The position numbers and the translations under genes were made by a program. Shown here piece after piece: positions 54,062 to 62,852 of a stretch of DNA of 64,000 nucleotides. The notes below the pieces were generated by a model. That model was given only the letters and a program-made list of their open reading frames with translations. It searched no databases and was not told the DNA's origin. The stretch's first letter is position 1. The number at the start of each line of letters is the position of its first letter. This DNA is from an uncultured Pseudomonadota bacterium (GTDB taxonomy: Bacteria; Myxococcota_A; UBA796; SXON01). Location: the NCBI GenBank assembly GCA_903891165.1, contig CAITDR010000566.1, positions 21,519 through 85,518 on the forward strand, in the 5' to 3' direction.

Positions 54062-54988
54062 ATGCTGATTTTTTTGATCGCCTGCGGCTCGGAACCTGAC
54101 TCGTCGGAGAGTTCCGACGCAACGGATTCTACACCCGATCTCTGCGACGTAAAATCGTCCGGGAATCTGAGTTTTCCGGCGGATGACGGCCCGCACGCCG
54201 GGAGCCCCGAGGAGCGATGGTCGTGGGCGGGACGGGTCAAAGATGGCGGAGATCATGCCTATAGGCTGAGTCTGGAGTTTTTTTCCGCCAATGGTCGGAC
54301 CGGGGCGGTGGCCACCCTGCTTTCAGAGGAGGATCTGGCACGTGCCTCGCAGGTGGAGGACGAGGGAAGTGTGGCGTCTACCGGTGGTTTTGTTCTGGAG
54401 GCAGGAGAGGTCTCGGCGCTGGGCGGGGAGGGGAGGGATGTGCTGAGTGCACAGGTCGATACCTGGTCCTGGGAGCTGGTGGTGGCCGAGCGGAAGCAGG
54501 TGATCATCCATCAGGAAACAGCCAAATGGACGGGCTATTCCCGTCCGCGGATGAGTGCGCACGGCCAGATTCTGGGCGCAACCGGAGCGCGTTTGGAGGT
54601 GGAGGGGGAGCTGTGGTTTGAGCATGTTTGGGGGGGAGGCTCTGGTCCCGAGCAGCGGGTACAACTTTCCTTGGAAGATGGTCGGGATTTTCGCGTATTG
54701 TCGGATGGGGGCCAGACCCTGGTACAGGGGCAGGGGGCGGATTGTGCCGACCTCGATCCCGGAGAAGCTACCTGGGTGGCCGATCTTTCCTGGGGAAGTC
54801 CGCAGACCGGCTGCACTTGGCCGGTGGCGGGAACGGTGGAGGTTGGGACAGAGGCCTGGGGGCTGGCGCCGCTGCTTCAGGATCAGGAAATTCTCGGTGT
54901 GGGGGAGGCTCGTTGGTGGGGGGCCATGGCGGTCAGTGGATCCGGTCCGGGTACGGCCTTCCTTCGGGCCTCTGGCGGCTGTCCCTGA
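54062..54988 (+). CDS. putative lipoprotein, unknown function
   Basis: MLIFLIACGSEPDSSESSDATDST; no upstream in-frame start in the ORF track; TACCAT box 6 nt before ATG. Confidence 0.7.
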   Translation: MLIFLIACGSEPDSSESSDATDSTPDLCDVKSSGNLSFPADDGPHAGSPEERWSWAGRVKDGGDHAYRLSLEFFSANGRTGAVATLLSEEDLARASQVEDEGSVASTGGFVLEAGEVSALGGEGRDVLSAQVDTWSWELVVAERKQVIIHQETAKWTGYSRPRMSAHGQILGATGARLEVEGELWFEHVWGGGSGPEQRVQLSLEDGRDFRVLSDGGQTLVQGQGADCADLDPGEATWVADLSWGSPQTGCTWPVAGTVEVGTEAWGLAPLLQDQEILGVGEARWWGAMAVSGSGPGTAFLRASGGCP

Positions 54989-55066
54989 TTGTGTATTGTG
55001 GCTGGGTCTGGAAAAGGGGCGCAAAAAGAGATAGCATGGGGGGCCACCCTGGTGGCGGAGGCCCTC

Positions 55067-56422
55067 ATGCGGCGTAGTTCATTGTTTTTGTTTACAGCGG
55101 CGCTGGCGACGGCGGCGGTTGCCCAGGCGGCCACCACGCTGAGCCCCGAGCTGAAGTTCGAGAAGTACATCCTTCCCAATGGTCTGGAAGTCCTGCTCTC
55201 CGAAGACCACCGCCTGCCGCTGGTTTCGGTAAACCTCTGGTACAACGTGGGTGCGGGCTCTGAGGTGGCCGGAAGATCCGGCTTTGCCCACCTCTTTGAG
55301 CACATCATGTTCCAGGGCAGCCGGAATGTAGCCGAGGATACATTCTTCCCCATGCTGGAAAAAGCGGGCGCGCCCCTGGTGAATGGTACCACCGACTTCG
55401 ACCGCACCAACTACTTCGAGACGGTACCCTCCAACCAGCTGGATCTGGCCCTGTGGTTGGAGAGCGACCGCATGGGTTTTCTGTTGGATACGCTCACGCA
55501 GGAGCGCTTGGACAACCAGCGCGCGGTGGTGCGGAAAGAGCGCCAGCAATCTGTAGAAAACGTGCCCTACGTGCCAGGTGAGGAGCGCCTCTTTCAGCTG
55601 CTCTTCCCCGATCCTCATCCCTACTACGGCTTTGTCATCGGCTCGCACAAAGACTTGGAAGCGGCGACGCTGGACGATGTGAAGGGATTTTTCAACAGCT
55701 ACTACTTGCCGAATAACGCGTCGCTGGCCATTGTGGGGGACTACGACCCGGCCACCATCAAGGCCAAGGTGGAGAAGTACTTCGGCTCGATCAAGGCGGG
55801 TGCGGAGCCGCCGCCGGTTGGGGAGCGCACCCAGCCGATCACGGCGGAGCGTCGCGATGTGGTGAAGGACGAAGTAGAGCTTCCCCGCGTCTATTTCGCA
55901 TGGGTGGGGCCGCGGATCTTCAAGGATGGCGATGCGGAGATGACGTTGGCCGCCCAGATCCTCGGGGCGAGCAAGGTGGGGCGCCTGGAGCAGGCGCTGG
56001 TAATCCAGCAACCCATTGCGCAGGAAGTGCTGGTAGCCTGGTATCCCCAGGTTCAAGGTTCGATCCTGGAAGTCTCCGTCACTGGCAGGCCGGGCCAGAC
56101 CGCAGAGAGTCTGGAGGCGGCTTCCTGGCCGGTGATCGAGGCCATGCGCAGCACACCGGTGACTGCGGATGAGCTGATGATGGCACGGCGAACCTGGGAA
56201 TCTTCGCGTCTCCGTGGTCTGGAGCAGCTGGGTGGCTTCGGCGGGCGGGCAGACGTGCTGAACCAGTACAACCTTCTGGCCGGCGATCCCGGCTATCTTC
56301 CCAAAGATTTTGCCCGCTTTGCGGCGGTGACCGTGGACTCCCTGATGAAGGTCTATGCAGAGACCGTGAAGAAGGAGAGCCGCGTGGTGGTTCATGTTGT
56401 TCCGGTTGGAGGTGAGAAATGA
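55067..56422 (+). CDS. M16 family zinc metallopeptidase (catalytic subunit)
   Basis: HLFEHIMFQG (HxxEH); signal peptide MRRSSLFLFTAALATAAVAQA. Confidence 0.9.
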   Translation: MRRSSLFLFTAALATAAVAQAATTLSPELKFEKYILPNGLEVLLSEDHRLPLVSVNLWYNVGAGSEVAGRSGFAHLFEHIMFQGSRNVAEDTFFPMLEKAGAPLVNGTTDFDRTNYFETVPSNQLDLALWLESDRMGFLLDTLTQERLDNQRAVVRKERQQSVENVPYVPGEERLFQLLFPDPHPYYGFVIGSHKDLEAATLDDVKGFFNSYYLPNNASLAIVGDYDPATIKAKVEKYFGSIKAGAEPPPVGERTQPITAERRDVVKDEVELPRVYFAWVGPRIFKDGDAEMTLAAQILGASKVGRLEQALVIQQPIAQEVLVAWYPQVQGSILEVSVTGRPGQTAESLEAASWPVIEAMRSTPVTADELMMARRTWESSRLRGLEQLGGFGGRADVLNQYNLLAGDPGYLPKDFARFAAVTVDSLMKVYAETVKKESRVVVHVVPVGGEK

Positions 56423-57942
56423 AGCGCTTTCTCCTGGGTTTGGTAGTCTTCGGGTTGCTCGCCGTTCCGACGGCCGAGGCCGGAAAAAAGAAGCCCGCTC
56501 CGCCCCCGGTGGTGGCCGCCACTCCTCCGCCTCCCCCCCCCGATCCGGAAGCCTGGCGCGCCACCCCGCCCGCCGCTACCCCGGAGCGTCCCTGGAATGC
56601 CCCCGTCCCGGACGTGATCCAGCTTTCGAATGGTGTACCGGTCTATTTCCTCAAAAATGATGCGCTCCCGCTGGTGACGGTGCGTCTGCATATGGATCTG
56701 GGCCGCGAAAACAACCCCGCTGGCAAGGCCGGTCTGGGGGCCTTGGTTGCCAACCTGCTGGATGAAGGCACCAAAAACCGCGATGCCTCCGGCATTGCGG
56801 CGGCGGCGTTGGGCTTGGGGGCCGAGTTGTCGGTGACCGCGGGTGCTGAGGGCATTGACCTTTCCCTGAATGCACTCACCGGAGAAGCCCTTGGTCCTTC
56901 CTTGGATCTTCTCGCTGAGGTCGCTTTGGCGCCTGCGTTCCGCAGTGCCGACTTCAAGCGGGTGCAGGCCGAGGTACTCGCCGATCTGGCGGCCAACCGC
57001 TCCAACCCGCGTTCCGTCGCCAGTGAGGTCATGCTCCAACAGGTGTTTGGGCCGGATCATCCCTATGGCTACCCGGTCGGGGGGACCACCACGTCGATCG
57101 CGGGCCTGAAGCCGGGGGACGTCAAAAAGTACTACAAGGACTGGTGGCAGGCGGGTAGCGCTGCCCTGGTCGTCGTGGGCGCCGTGGATCAGGAGACCAT
57201 CGTGCGCGAGCTGGAAGCCCGCTTTGGGGGCTGGAAGCGCAAAGCCATCCAGGAGCCCGCTTTGATAGCACCGGCGACGCTGTTGAAGACCAGAGTGGTT
57301 TTTGTCGAGTCTCCGGGCTCGGTGCAGTCCATGCTGTTGGTGGCCACCCCCGGGGTGGCTCGGAATGCGCCGGACTGGCACGCCGCCAACGTGGCGGGCA
57401 CCTGGGTGGCGGGAATGTTCTCCTCGCCCATGAACATGGTGCTGCGCGAGGAAAGAGGCTGGTCCTACGGTGCCTATGGAGGCTTCACTGAGGCGCGCGA
57501 CTACGGTCTTTTTGCGGTGCGCAGCTCGGTGCAGGCCGACAAGACCGCCCCGGCCGTGGCCGAGGTGCTGCGGGTGCTTGGCGAGGCGGCCTCCAAGCCC
57601 CCCTCCGAGGAGATGCTGAACCTCTCCAAGGACAACCTGCGTAAATCTCTGGCCGGCTCTTTCGACACCAACGCGACCACTGCGGCCTCGCTGGCGGCGA
57701 TCCCCACCTACACCCTCGGAGCGACCGCTTGGCGCGACTTCGACCGCCAAGTCGAGGTGATCAACGCAGCCCGGGTGGCATCGATGGCGGGGCGCTGGTT
57801 CCGTCCCGAGCGCCAGCTGATTGTTGTTGTGGGGCCACGGACGGTAAAGGCTACGGACGCCAGCGGCGCCCAGATCGATGTGGATGTGGTGAAAGAGCTC
57901 CAGGCGCTGGGCTACGAGTACGTAGAAGTCAAGCCTGAATAG
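56419..57942 (+). CDS. M16 family peptidase-like protein lacking HxxEH (non-catalytic partner)
   Basis: VPVYFLKNDALPLVTVRLHMDLGRENNPAGKAGLGALVANLLDEGTKNRDA; overlaps catalytic gene. Confidence 0.88.
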   Translation: MKRFLLGLVVFGLLAVPTAEAGKKKPAPPPVVAATPPPPPPDPEAWRATPPAATPERPWNAPVPDVIQLSNGVPVYFLKNDALPLVTVRLHMDLGRENNPAGKAGLGALVANLLDEGTKNRDASGIAAAALGLGAELSVTAGAEGIDLSLNALTGEALGPSLDLLAEVALAPAFRSADFKRVQAEVLADLAANRSNPRSVASEVMLQQVFGPDHPYGYPVGGTTTSIAGLKPGDVKKYYKDWWQAGSAALVVVGAVDQETIVRELEARFGGWKRKAIQEPALIAPATLLKTRVVFVESPGSVQSMLLVATPGVARNAPDWHAANVAGTWVAGMFSSPMNMVLREERGWSYGAYGGFTEARDYGLFAVRSSVQADKTAPAVAEVLRVLGEAASKPPSEEMLNLSKDNLRKSLAGSFDTNATTAASLAAIPTYTLGATAWRDFDRQVEVINAARVASMAGRWFRPERQLIVVVGPRTVKATDASGAQIDVDVVKELQALGYEYVEVKPE

Positions 57943-57955
57943 CTGGTTTCTGGGA

Positions 57956-57977
57956 CGTGACTCTGAACAGAGTCACG
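57956..57977. repeat. 22-bp interrupted palindrome CGTGACTC-TGAACA-GAGTCACG (copy C)
   Basis: Read directly; includes the TGA stop of psd; between convergent genes. Confidence 0.9.
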
Positions 57978-58791
57978 TCCGCAGTGCAATACACTCGCCC
58001 AATCGCACCGGTTGCTCTTTCTGTACGGTCCACTGTAAAGATCCGCGCGGAAAGATCAGCACCACGGTGGAGCCCATCTCAAAGCGGCCGATCTCGGCGC
58101 AGCGGCCCAGCTCCATGGAAAAATCGGCCTCCCGTGCGGGAGCGTCGTCATTCGTGAGCCAGTCGGCAAAAACCACCCGCATCCTCCCCACGCCGAAGGC
58201 GCCCACCATCACCAGGGCATAGCTACCCAGGTCGGATTGAATGGTAGAGGTCAGACGCTCATTTTTAGCAAAAAGCCCGTCGATCTTGCGGGTGGCGGCT
58301 GGGAAGACCGGCCAGAGCTGGCCAGGACTGTAGCGGGCGTGAACAACGCGCCCCTCCCGAGGGACATGCACGCGGTGGTAGTCGCGGGGCGACAGGTAGA
58401 TCACCGCGTACGGGCAGCCCTCCCAGTCTCCACCCCCCAGCATCTCGGAGGCCGAAAAGCTCTGGCGTTCCGATTGTGGAATTTTGTCACCCTGCACCAG
58501 CCCCACCGCGTAGATTTTGCCGTCCACCGGGCTGACGATCGCCTCTGGGCGCGGGTCCACAGGGCGGACGCCCGGCCGCAGGGCGCGTACAAAAAACTCC
58601 CCGAGCGAAGGATAGTCTTCTAACTTTCCCTCACATTCTTCCAGGTTTACTTTATACCAGGCCACATAGCGGCGCAGGATGAAGTGCTGCAGCGCTCCAC
58701 CAAAGCGGGTGCGGTTGATCCGCCCCATCCAGCGGCTGAGCAACTTTTTGGGGAGCACGGAAAGCGTGCTGATGATCAGAGCGTCCTTCAT
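57973..58791 (-). CDS. psd: phosphatidylserine decarboxylase proenzyme
   Basis: SPVDGKIYAVG, YLSPRDYHRVHVPREG, FEMGSTVVLIFPRG (cleavage motif xGST). Confidence 0.92.
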   Translation of the reverse strand: MKDALIISTLSVLPKKLLSRWMGRINRTRFGGALQHFILRRYVAWYKVNLEECEGKLEDYPSLGEFFVRALRPGVRPVDPRPEAIVSPVDGKIYAVGLVQGDKIPQSERQSFSASEMLGGGDWEGCPYAVIYLSPRDYHRVHVPREGRVVHARYSPGQLWPVFPAATRKIDGLFAKNERLTSTIQSDLGSYALVMVGAFGVGRMRVVFADWLTNDDAPAREADFSMELGRCAEIGRFEMGSTVVLIFPRGSLQWTVQKEQPVRLGECIALRT

Positions 58792-58799
58792 GAACCGTG

Positions 58800-58810
58800 A
58801 TTAGCATATT
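58800..58810. promoter_or_regulatory. candidate divergent promoter with overlapping -10s (TAGCAT +, TATGCT -)
   Basis: ATTAGCATATT in the 24-bp gap between divergent starts 58791 and 58816. Confidence 0.5.
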
Positions 58811-58815
58811 GCGCT

Positions 58816-59832
58816 ATGCCTTTGTGGATTCTTGAGGTCATCCTGTACGCGGTCGCTCTCGGCGTGGTGGGCATTTTTGCCGCCTGGCAGCTGGGAAAGT
58901 GGACCGGTCGCCGCGTGCTGAGTGCGGCGAAAAAAGGCCAGAAGGTGCTGCCCGGGCCGGTCACTCAGCCTTTCAAGGCGGGGAAAGTCGCAAAAACGAC
59001 ACCAGGAGAGGACCTTCTCGCCTACCCCCAGAAGCTGGAGGGATTGGAGCGCCAGCTGGAGGAGCGCCTGGAGCTGCTTGGGCAACAGGAGCGGGTGGTG
59101 GAGGCGCGGGGCGACGAGCTTCGGGTAAAGGGAGGCCGTGACGAATTAACGATGAAGTACCGGGAGGATCTGGAGCTGCTGCGCCAGCGCAGCCGCTCGA
59201 TGCGGCGGGTCCTGGGCAAGGTATGGAAGACGCGTAGTATCCTTTTGCTTCGGGCACATCTGGCCGAGACGGCTCGGCAAAAGCCCAGTTTTTCAGCACT
59301 GCCAGAGCCCGGTGCCAAGCCGACGCCGGCCCAGCTTCAGCGTGCCACCGGCTCCTTCTATACGGCCGCCGCGTCGGTCCGCAGCTACCTGGATGCCGTC
59401 GTGGAGCGTCGCCGTTGGCTGGCCGGAATCCTTCCTGAAACACCTGTTCTTGCTTCGCTGGACGACGCCGACCATCAGGCCGTGGCGGAGGAGCTCGCCG
59501 CCACCGAGCAGTCCTATGCGGTGCTGCTGGAGCAGATGGATCGTCTGGCGGACAACCTGACCTATCTGGGGGACCACTACGCGACGGTTGCGGCGGTGGT
59601 GGAGGGGCCGGACAGTCGGGTGCCGGAGGCCAGTGCCGCCCGGATGTTGGAAGAGGTGGAGCGGGCCATCGACTCGGTGGAGCGCCTTGCGCACGCCGTG
59701 GACCCGGGCATGGTGGATGCGGCGGTGGATCACCTCTCTCGGGACATCACGCGGCTGGAGCAGGCGGGCCAGGAGGTCAGCGCCGAGGCTGAGGCCAGCC
59801 TGGAGGTGGAAGCCTTGCTGAAGCAGTCCTGA
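58816..59832 (+). CDS. membrane-anchored coiled-coil protein, unknown function
   Basis: N-terminal TM ILEVILYAVALGVVGIFAAWQLG then helical, charged. Confidence 0.65.
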   Translation: MPLWILEVILYAVALGVVGIFAAWQLGKWTGRRVLSAAKKGQKVLPGPVTQPFKAGKVAKTTPGEDLLAYPQKLEGLERQLEERLELLGQQERVVEARGDELRVKGGRDELTMKYREDLELLRQRSRSMRRVLGKVWKTRSILLLRAHLAETARQKPSFSALPEPGAKPTPAQLQRATGSFYTAAASVRSYLDAVVERRRWLAGILPETPVLASLDDADHQAVAEELAATEQSYAVLLEQMDRLADNLTYLGDHYATVAAVVEGPDSRVPEASAARMLEEVERAIDSVERLAHAVDPGMVDAAVDHLSRDITRLEQAGQEVSAEAEASLEVEALLKQS

Positions 59833-59877
59833 GGGCTCAGGATGTGGGTGCGCCTGAAAATGCGCTACGTTGTGGGA

Positions 59878-60852
59878 ATGCGCCAGCCTCGGCTACTCCT
59901 TGTGGTTCTGTTGACCGCCTGTACAGGCACCTCAGGCGAAAGTTCCGGGAAGAACGATAGCCCGGGAGGCGACTCCGACGCGGAAGAAGCACAGCTCCGC
60001 TTTGTGCTCTCTACGGGGGAGGAGGTCTGGCTGGCGGGCTACGACCCCTCGGCCGAGGACCCGGTGGGTGCGGTGGGCTGGACGGTGTCCGTGGCGGAGG
60101 CAACCGCCGGTTTCCGCTTGGATCCACCGGATGTAGCTATGTTACAGCCCTTGGATCCGGCCGCGCCGGACATGCTGGCGATGCCGATGGTTCCGGCACT
60201 GATCGAGGGCGGCATGGTGGTGGGCATCGGCGAACATCGGCCCACCTGGATCCAGGGCACCATCCCCGACAACTATGCGGAAATGGGTGTGAAGCAGGGC
60301 TGGAACGCCATCTATATTGATCCCAGCCACCAGATTATCGTCACCGACCCACTCCAAATGCCGCTTTCCGACAACCTTCGGCTCCAGCAGAGCCTGAGTC
60401 TGGAAGGAGGCAGCCAGGGGCCAGCCGCCGCCCAGTTGGCGCTGCTGGCACACGAGGGTCTGCAAGGGGATGTCCTGGGTGCCCTGGCGGAGACCGCTCT
60501 GGGCGGTGGCTGGAACATCTCTCTGTCTTCGGCGCCCGAGGCCGGGATCTTCAGGAACGACCCGGCGATGGGCGCCGTGGCCACCCTGGTTCCGACGGGC
60601 TATGACGATGTGGACGGCACCGGCTCCTGGAGCGCGGGGGATGTGGCGCAACACGGGGCCTGCTACCAGGGAAAGCCGGCGTGGGCGCTCTACCTGCAGC
60701 CTCAGGAGGATGTGGGAGTTGCGCTGGAGCGCTTTCGCCGCCACTTGCGGGACGGCTGGAATGTCCAGATCGGCTTGGAGAGTGAGCCGGAGGGCCTTGC
60801 GGACGGGAGCCCGCTTGATGCTGCCTACACTTGTCCGCTCCCCTCCCTCTGA
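59878..60852 (+). CDS. putative lipoprotein, unknown function
   Basis: MRQPRLLLVVLLTACTGTSGESS; TACGTT 6 nt before ATG favours this start over 59842. Confidence 0.7.
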   Translation: MRQPRLLLVVLLTACTGTSGESSGKNDSPGGDSDAEEAQLRFVLSTGEEVWLAGYDPSAEDPVGAVGWTVSVAEATAGFRLDPPDVAMLQPLDPAAPDMLAMPMVPALIEGGMVVGIGEHRPTWIQGTIPDNYAEMGVKQGWNAIYIDPSHQIIVTDPLQMPLSDNLRLQQSLSLEGGSQGPAAAQLALLAHEGLQGDVLGALAETALGGGWNISLSSAPEAGIFRNDPAMGAVATLVPTGYDDVDGTGSWSAGDVAQHGACYQGKPAWALYLQPQEDVGVALERFRRHLRDGWNVQIGLESEPEGLADGSPLDAAYTCPLPSL

Positions 60853-60862
60853 AAGGTGGTTC

Positions 60863-61726
60863 ATGCGTTATTTTCTCTTTTTCCTCGGGGCATGCACCGG
60901 AACAGCCAAGGACTCCGAGCCGGCCCCCGACGATTCCTCTATCGTCGGGAGCACCGATTGTACCGACGGCGGAAGTGTGTACTTGGTGACCGAAGATGGC
61001 ACCGTGGTGGACCTGAGTCCGGAAGCGGCCATGGGTACCGCCGCTGCGCCTGCGGTCGTCACGCTGACGAACCCCGGCACCGTCCACGTGTGCCCGGGAA
61101 CCTGGTACCTGGCCTTTTTGGTGAAGACCGCCAACATGGCCTTTGTGGGCGAAGGGGATGCCGAGCGCCCGGTGCTATCCGGTGGTGGTAGCGTAGTCGT
61201 AATTGATATTCCGACCAATGAAGCATCTGTTTCGGTTACCGGACTGGATATCACCGCAGGAAAGGGCTGTGTGGGTTCCGCCATCCGGGCGGCTTCCGTT
61301 TCTGAGTGCAGTCGCGACGGGATCAGCCCCGTCGCGGTTCACCTGGAGCTTTCCGGAGTCAACATTTTCGGAAATCACTATGACGTGGGAGGGGGAGCCG
61401 TCGGAATCACCCACGGGGGCAGTCTGGTAATGGAAAATACGGTGATATCGGAAAATGAGGGACATGGAGTCTATGCCCAGGAAGCCAGCGTGGCCTGCAC
61501 CGGGACTCCGTCCGACCGTTCAGGGAGTTGGGGAAATACGAAATATGGTATTTGGACAGAGTTTCTGGATACCGAAGAACACACAACCACTTCGAGCGGA
61601 TGTGACTTTGGCGAGGGTGCCGAAGACAACGGCTTCGAAGACGTGATGTTCAACCACGACCTGGGCTTTAAGTACGGCGACGACGCCACCTTCTCGTGTA
61701 GCACCCTGACGCAGACCTGTTTGTAG
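60863..61726 (+). CDS. putative lipoprotein, right-handed beta-helix-like
   Basis: MRYFLFFLGACTGTAKDSEPAPDDSS; SVSVTGLDITAGKGCVGSAI...LSGVNIFGNHYDVGGGAVGITHGGSLVMENTVISENEGHGVYA. Confidence 0.7.
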   Translation: MRYFLFFLGACTGTAKDSEPAPDDSSIVGSTDCTDGGSVYLVTEDGTVVDLSPEAAMGTAAAPAVVTLTNPGTVHVCPGTWYLAFLVKTANMAFVGEGDAERPVLSGGGSVVVIDIPTNEASVSVTGLDITAGKGCVGSAIRAASVSECSRDGISPVAVHLELSGVNIFGNHYDVGGGAVGITHGGSLVMENTVISENEGHGVYAQEASVACTGTPSDRSGSWGNTKYGIWTEFLDTEEHTTTSSGCDFGEGAEDNGFEDVMFNHDLGFKYGDDATFSCSTLTQTCL

Positions 61727-61739
61727 GACGCGGCGGTAC

Positions 61740-62708
61740 CTAGCCCGGCGGGGGGTGGGCACCGTCGCAGCCGATGGCCTGCTCCAGCGGCCAAGCCAAG
61801 CCCATGAGGACGCACATTTCGTTGGGGAAGGCAAGTGTGGTATCCGTGTCGTTGTACCAGTCACATTGCCCGTAGAGCCGATCACTGGCCTTCACCTCCA
61901 GCCCTTCGCCGGGGAACATAAGAATTTGGGGGGCATAACGCCAATCCTCATTCCATACCGGAACATCGTACACCACTTCCGCTTCTTCCACCGGCTGGTC
62001 GTCTCCGAGGGTCGCACCAAAAATCGAGCGCCCGGTACCGTGCATGTGACCGGCCATACTGAGGATGTGCAGGTCGTGGTTCCAGCTGCAGTCAAAAGAA
62101 ATGCTGGTGGCCTCGTGGGGGGGGAGGCTGAAGCCGGTGTGGTTGAAAGTGTAGCTTCCCACCCAGTCCTCCACGTTCTCGACGGGGATCGTTTTGCCCC
62201 AGGCCAGATCCCGCACCAGGATGGGATCGGCGGAAGAGTTGATGTAGTGGGATTGGAGCATCCACCTCTGCCCCTCGAGGATTTTTACGGCTTTGCCCTC
62301 GGGAAGAGTCATTCTCCCATGCCCCGGCTCTACCACCTCGTTTCCGGCAATGAGGGGTTTGGTACCGGACATTACCGTCTGGTCCTCGCCAGTACCACAC
62401 TGCAGCCAGGTGCCGTCGGGGGCGTCGGAGGAGTCCTCCTGTACTTGTGTGAGCACGGCATGGTGGCCAAAGCCCGGTGACTGAAGGAACTCGTAAAAGT
62501 TAACGCCGACGGTTGGTCCTTCCCATGTTCCCCAATAGCAAAACATAAGCTGCTCGTTGGGAGGTACCAGGTAGTCGGGGCTTTGGATAAGAAAGTCCGC
62601 GTCCTTCGCTTCCGCGGGGTCCGTGCGGAGGTCGCGGATATTGTCAGCCTCCGACTCTGGGCTGTCGCTGGTTGTGCCCGCCGTACACGCGAGGAGGATG
62701 AGTACCAT
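61740..62708 (-). CDS. lipoprotein resembling copper type II ascorbate-dependent monooxygenase (PHM/DBM fold)
   Basis: MVLILLACTAG; GFGHHAVLTQ, LQSHYINSSADP, HDLHILSMAGHMHGTGRS histidine/metal motifs. Confidence 0.7.
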   Translation of the reverse strand: MVLILLACTAGTTSDSPESEADNIRDLRTDPAEAKDADFLIQSPDYLVPPNEQLMFCYWGTWEGPTVGVNFYEFLQSPGFGHHAVLTQVQEDSSDAPDGTWLQCGTGEDQTVMSGTKPLIAGNEVVEPGHGRMTLPEGKAVKILEGQRWMLQSHYINSSADPILVRDLAWGKTIPVENVEDWVGSYTFNHTGFSLPPHEATSISFDCSWNHDLHILSMAGHMHGTGRSIFGATLGDDQPVEEAEVVYDVPVWNEDWRYAPQILMFPGEGLEVKASDRLYGQCDWYNDTDTTLAFPNEMCVLMGLAWPLEQAIGCDGAHPPPG

Positions 62709-62852
62709 CGCTACAATCTACCATGGGGAACCCGGAACGATCCAGGGGAGAGAATACCGATGTCCCACCCTCGGACGTGCCTTCCGGAATCCACACGCTT
62801 CCGGGCCCCCCTCCCTCCCATCTCCGTCTGATCTGCGGTAAGCTACGACACC

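Noticed and set aside
61726-61740. Palindromic element at this convergent junction
   Set aside because: Only the short GGTACC dyad is present; no match to the CGTGACTC family.
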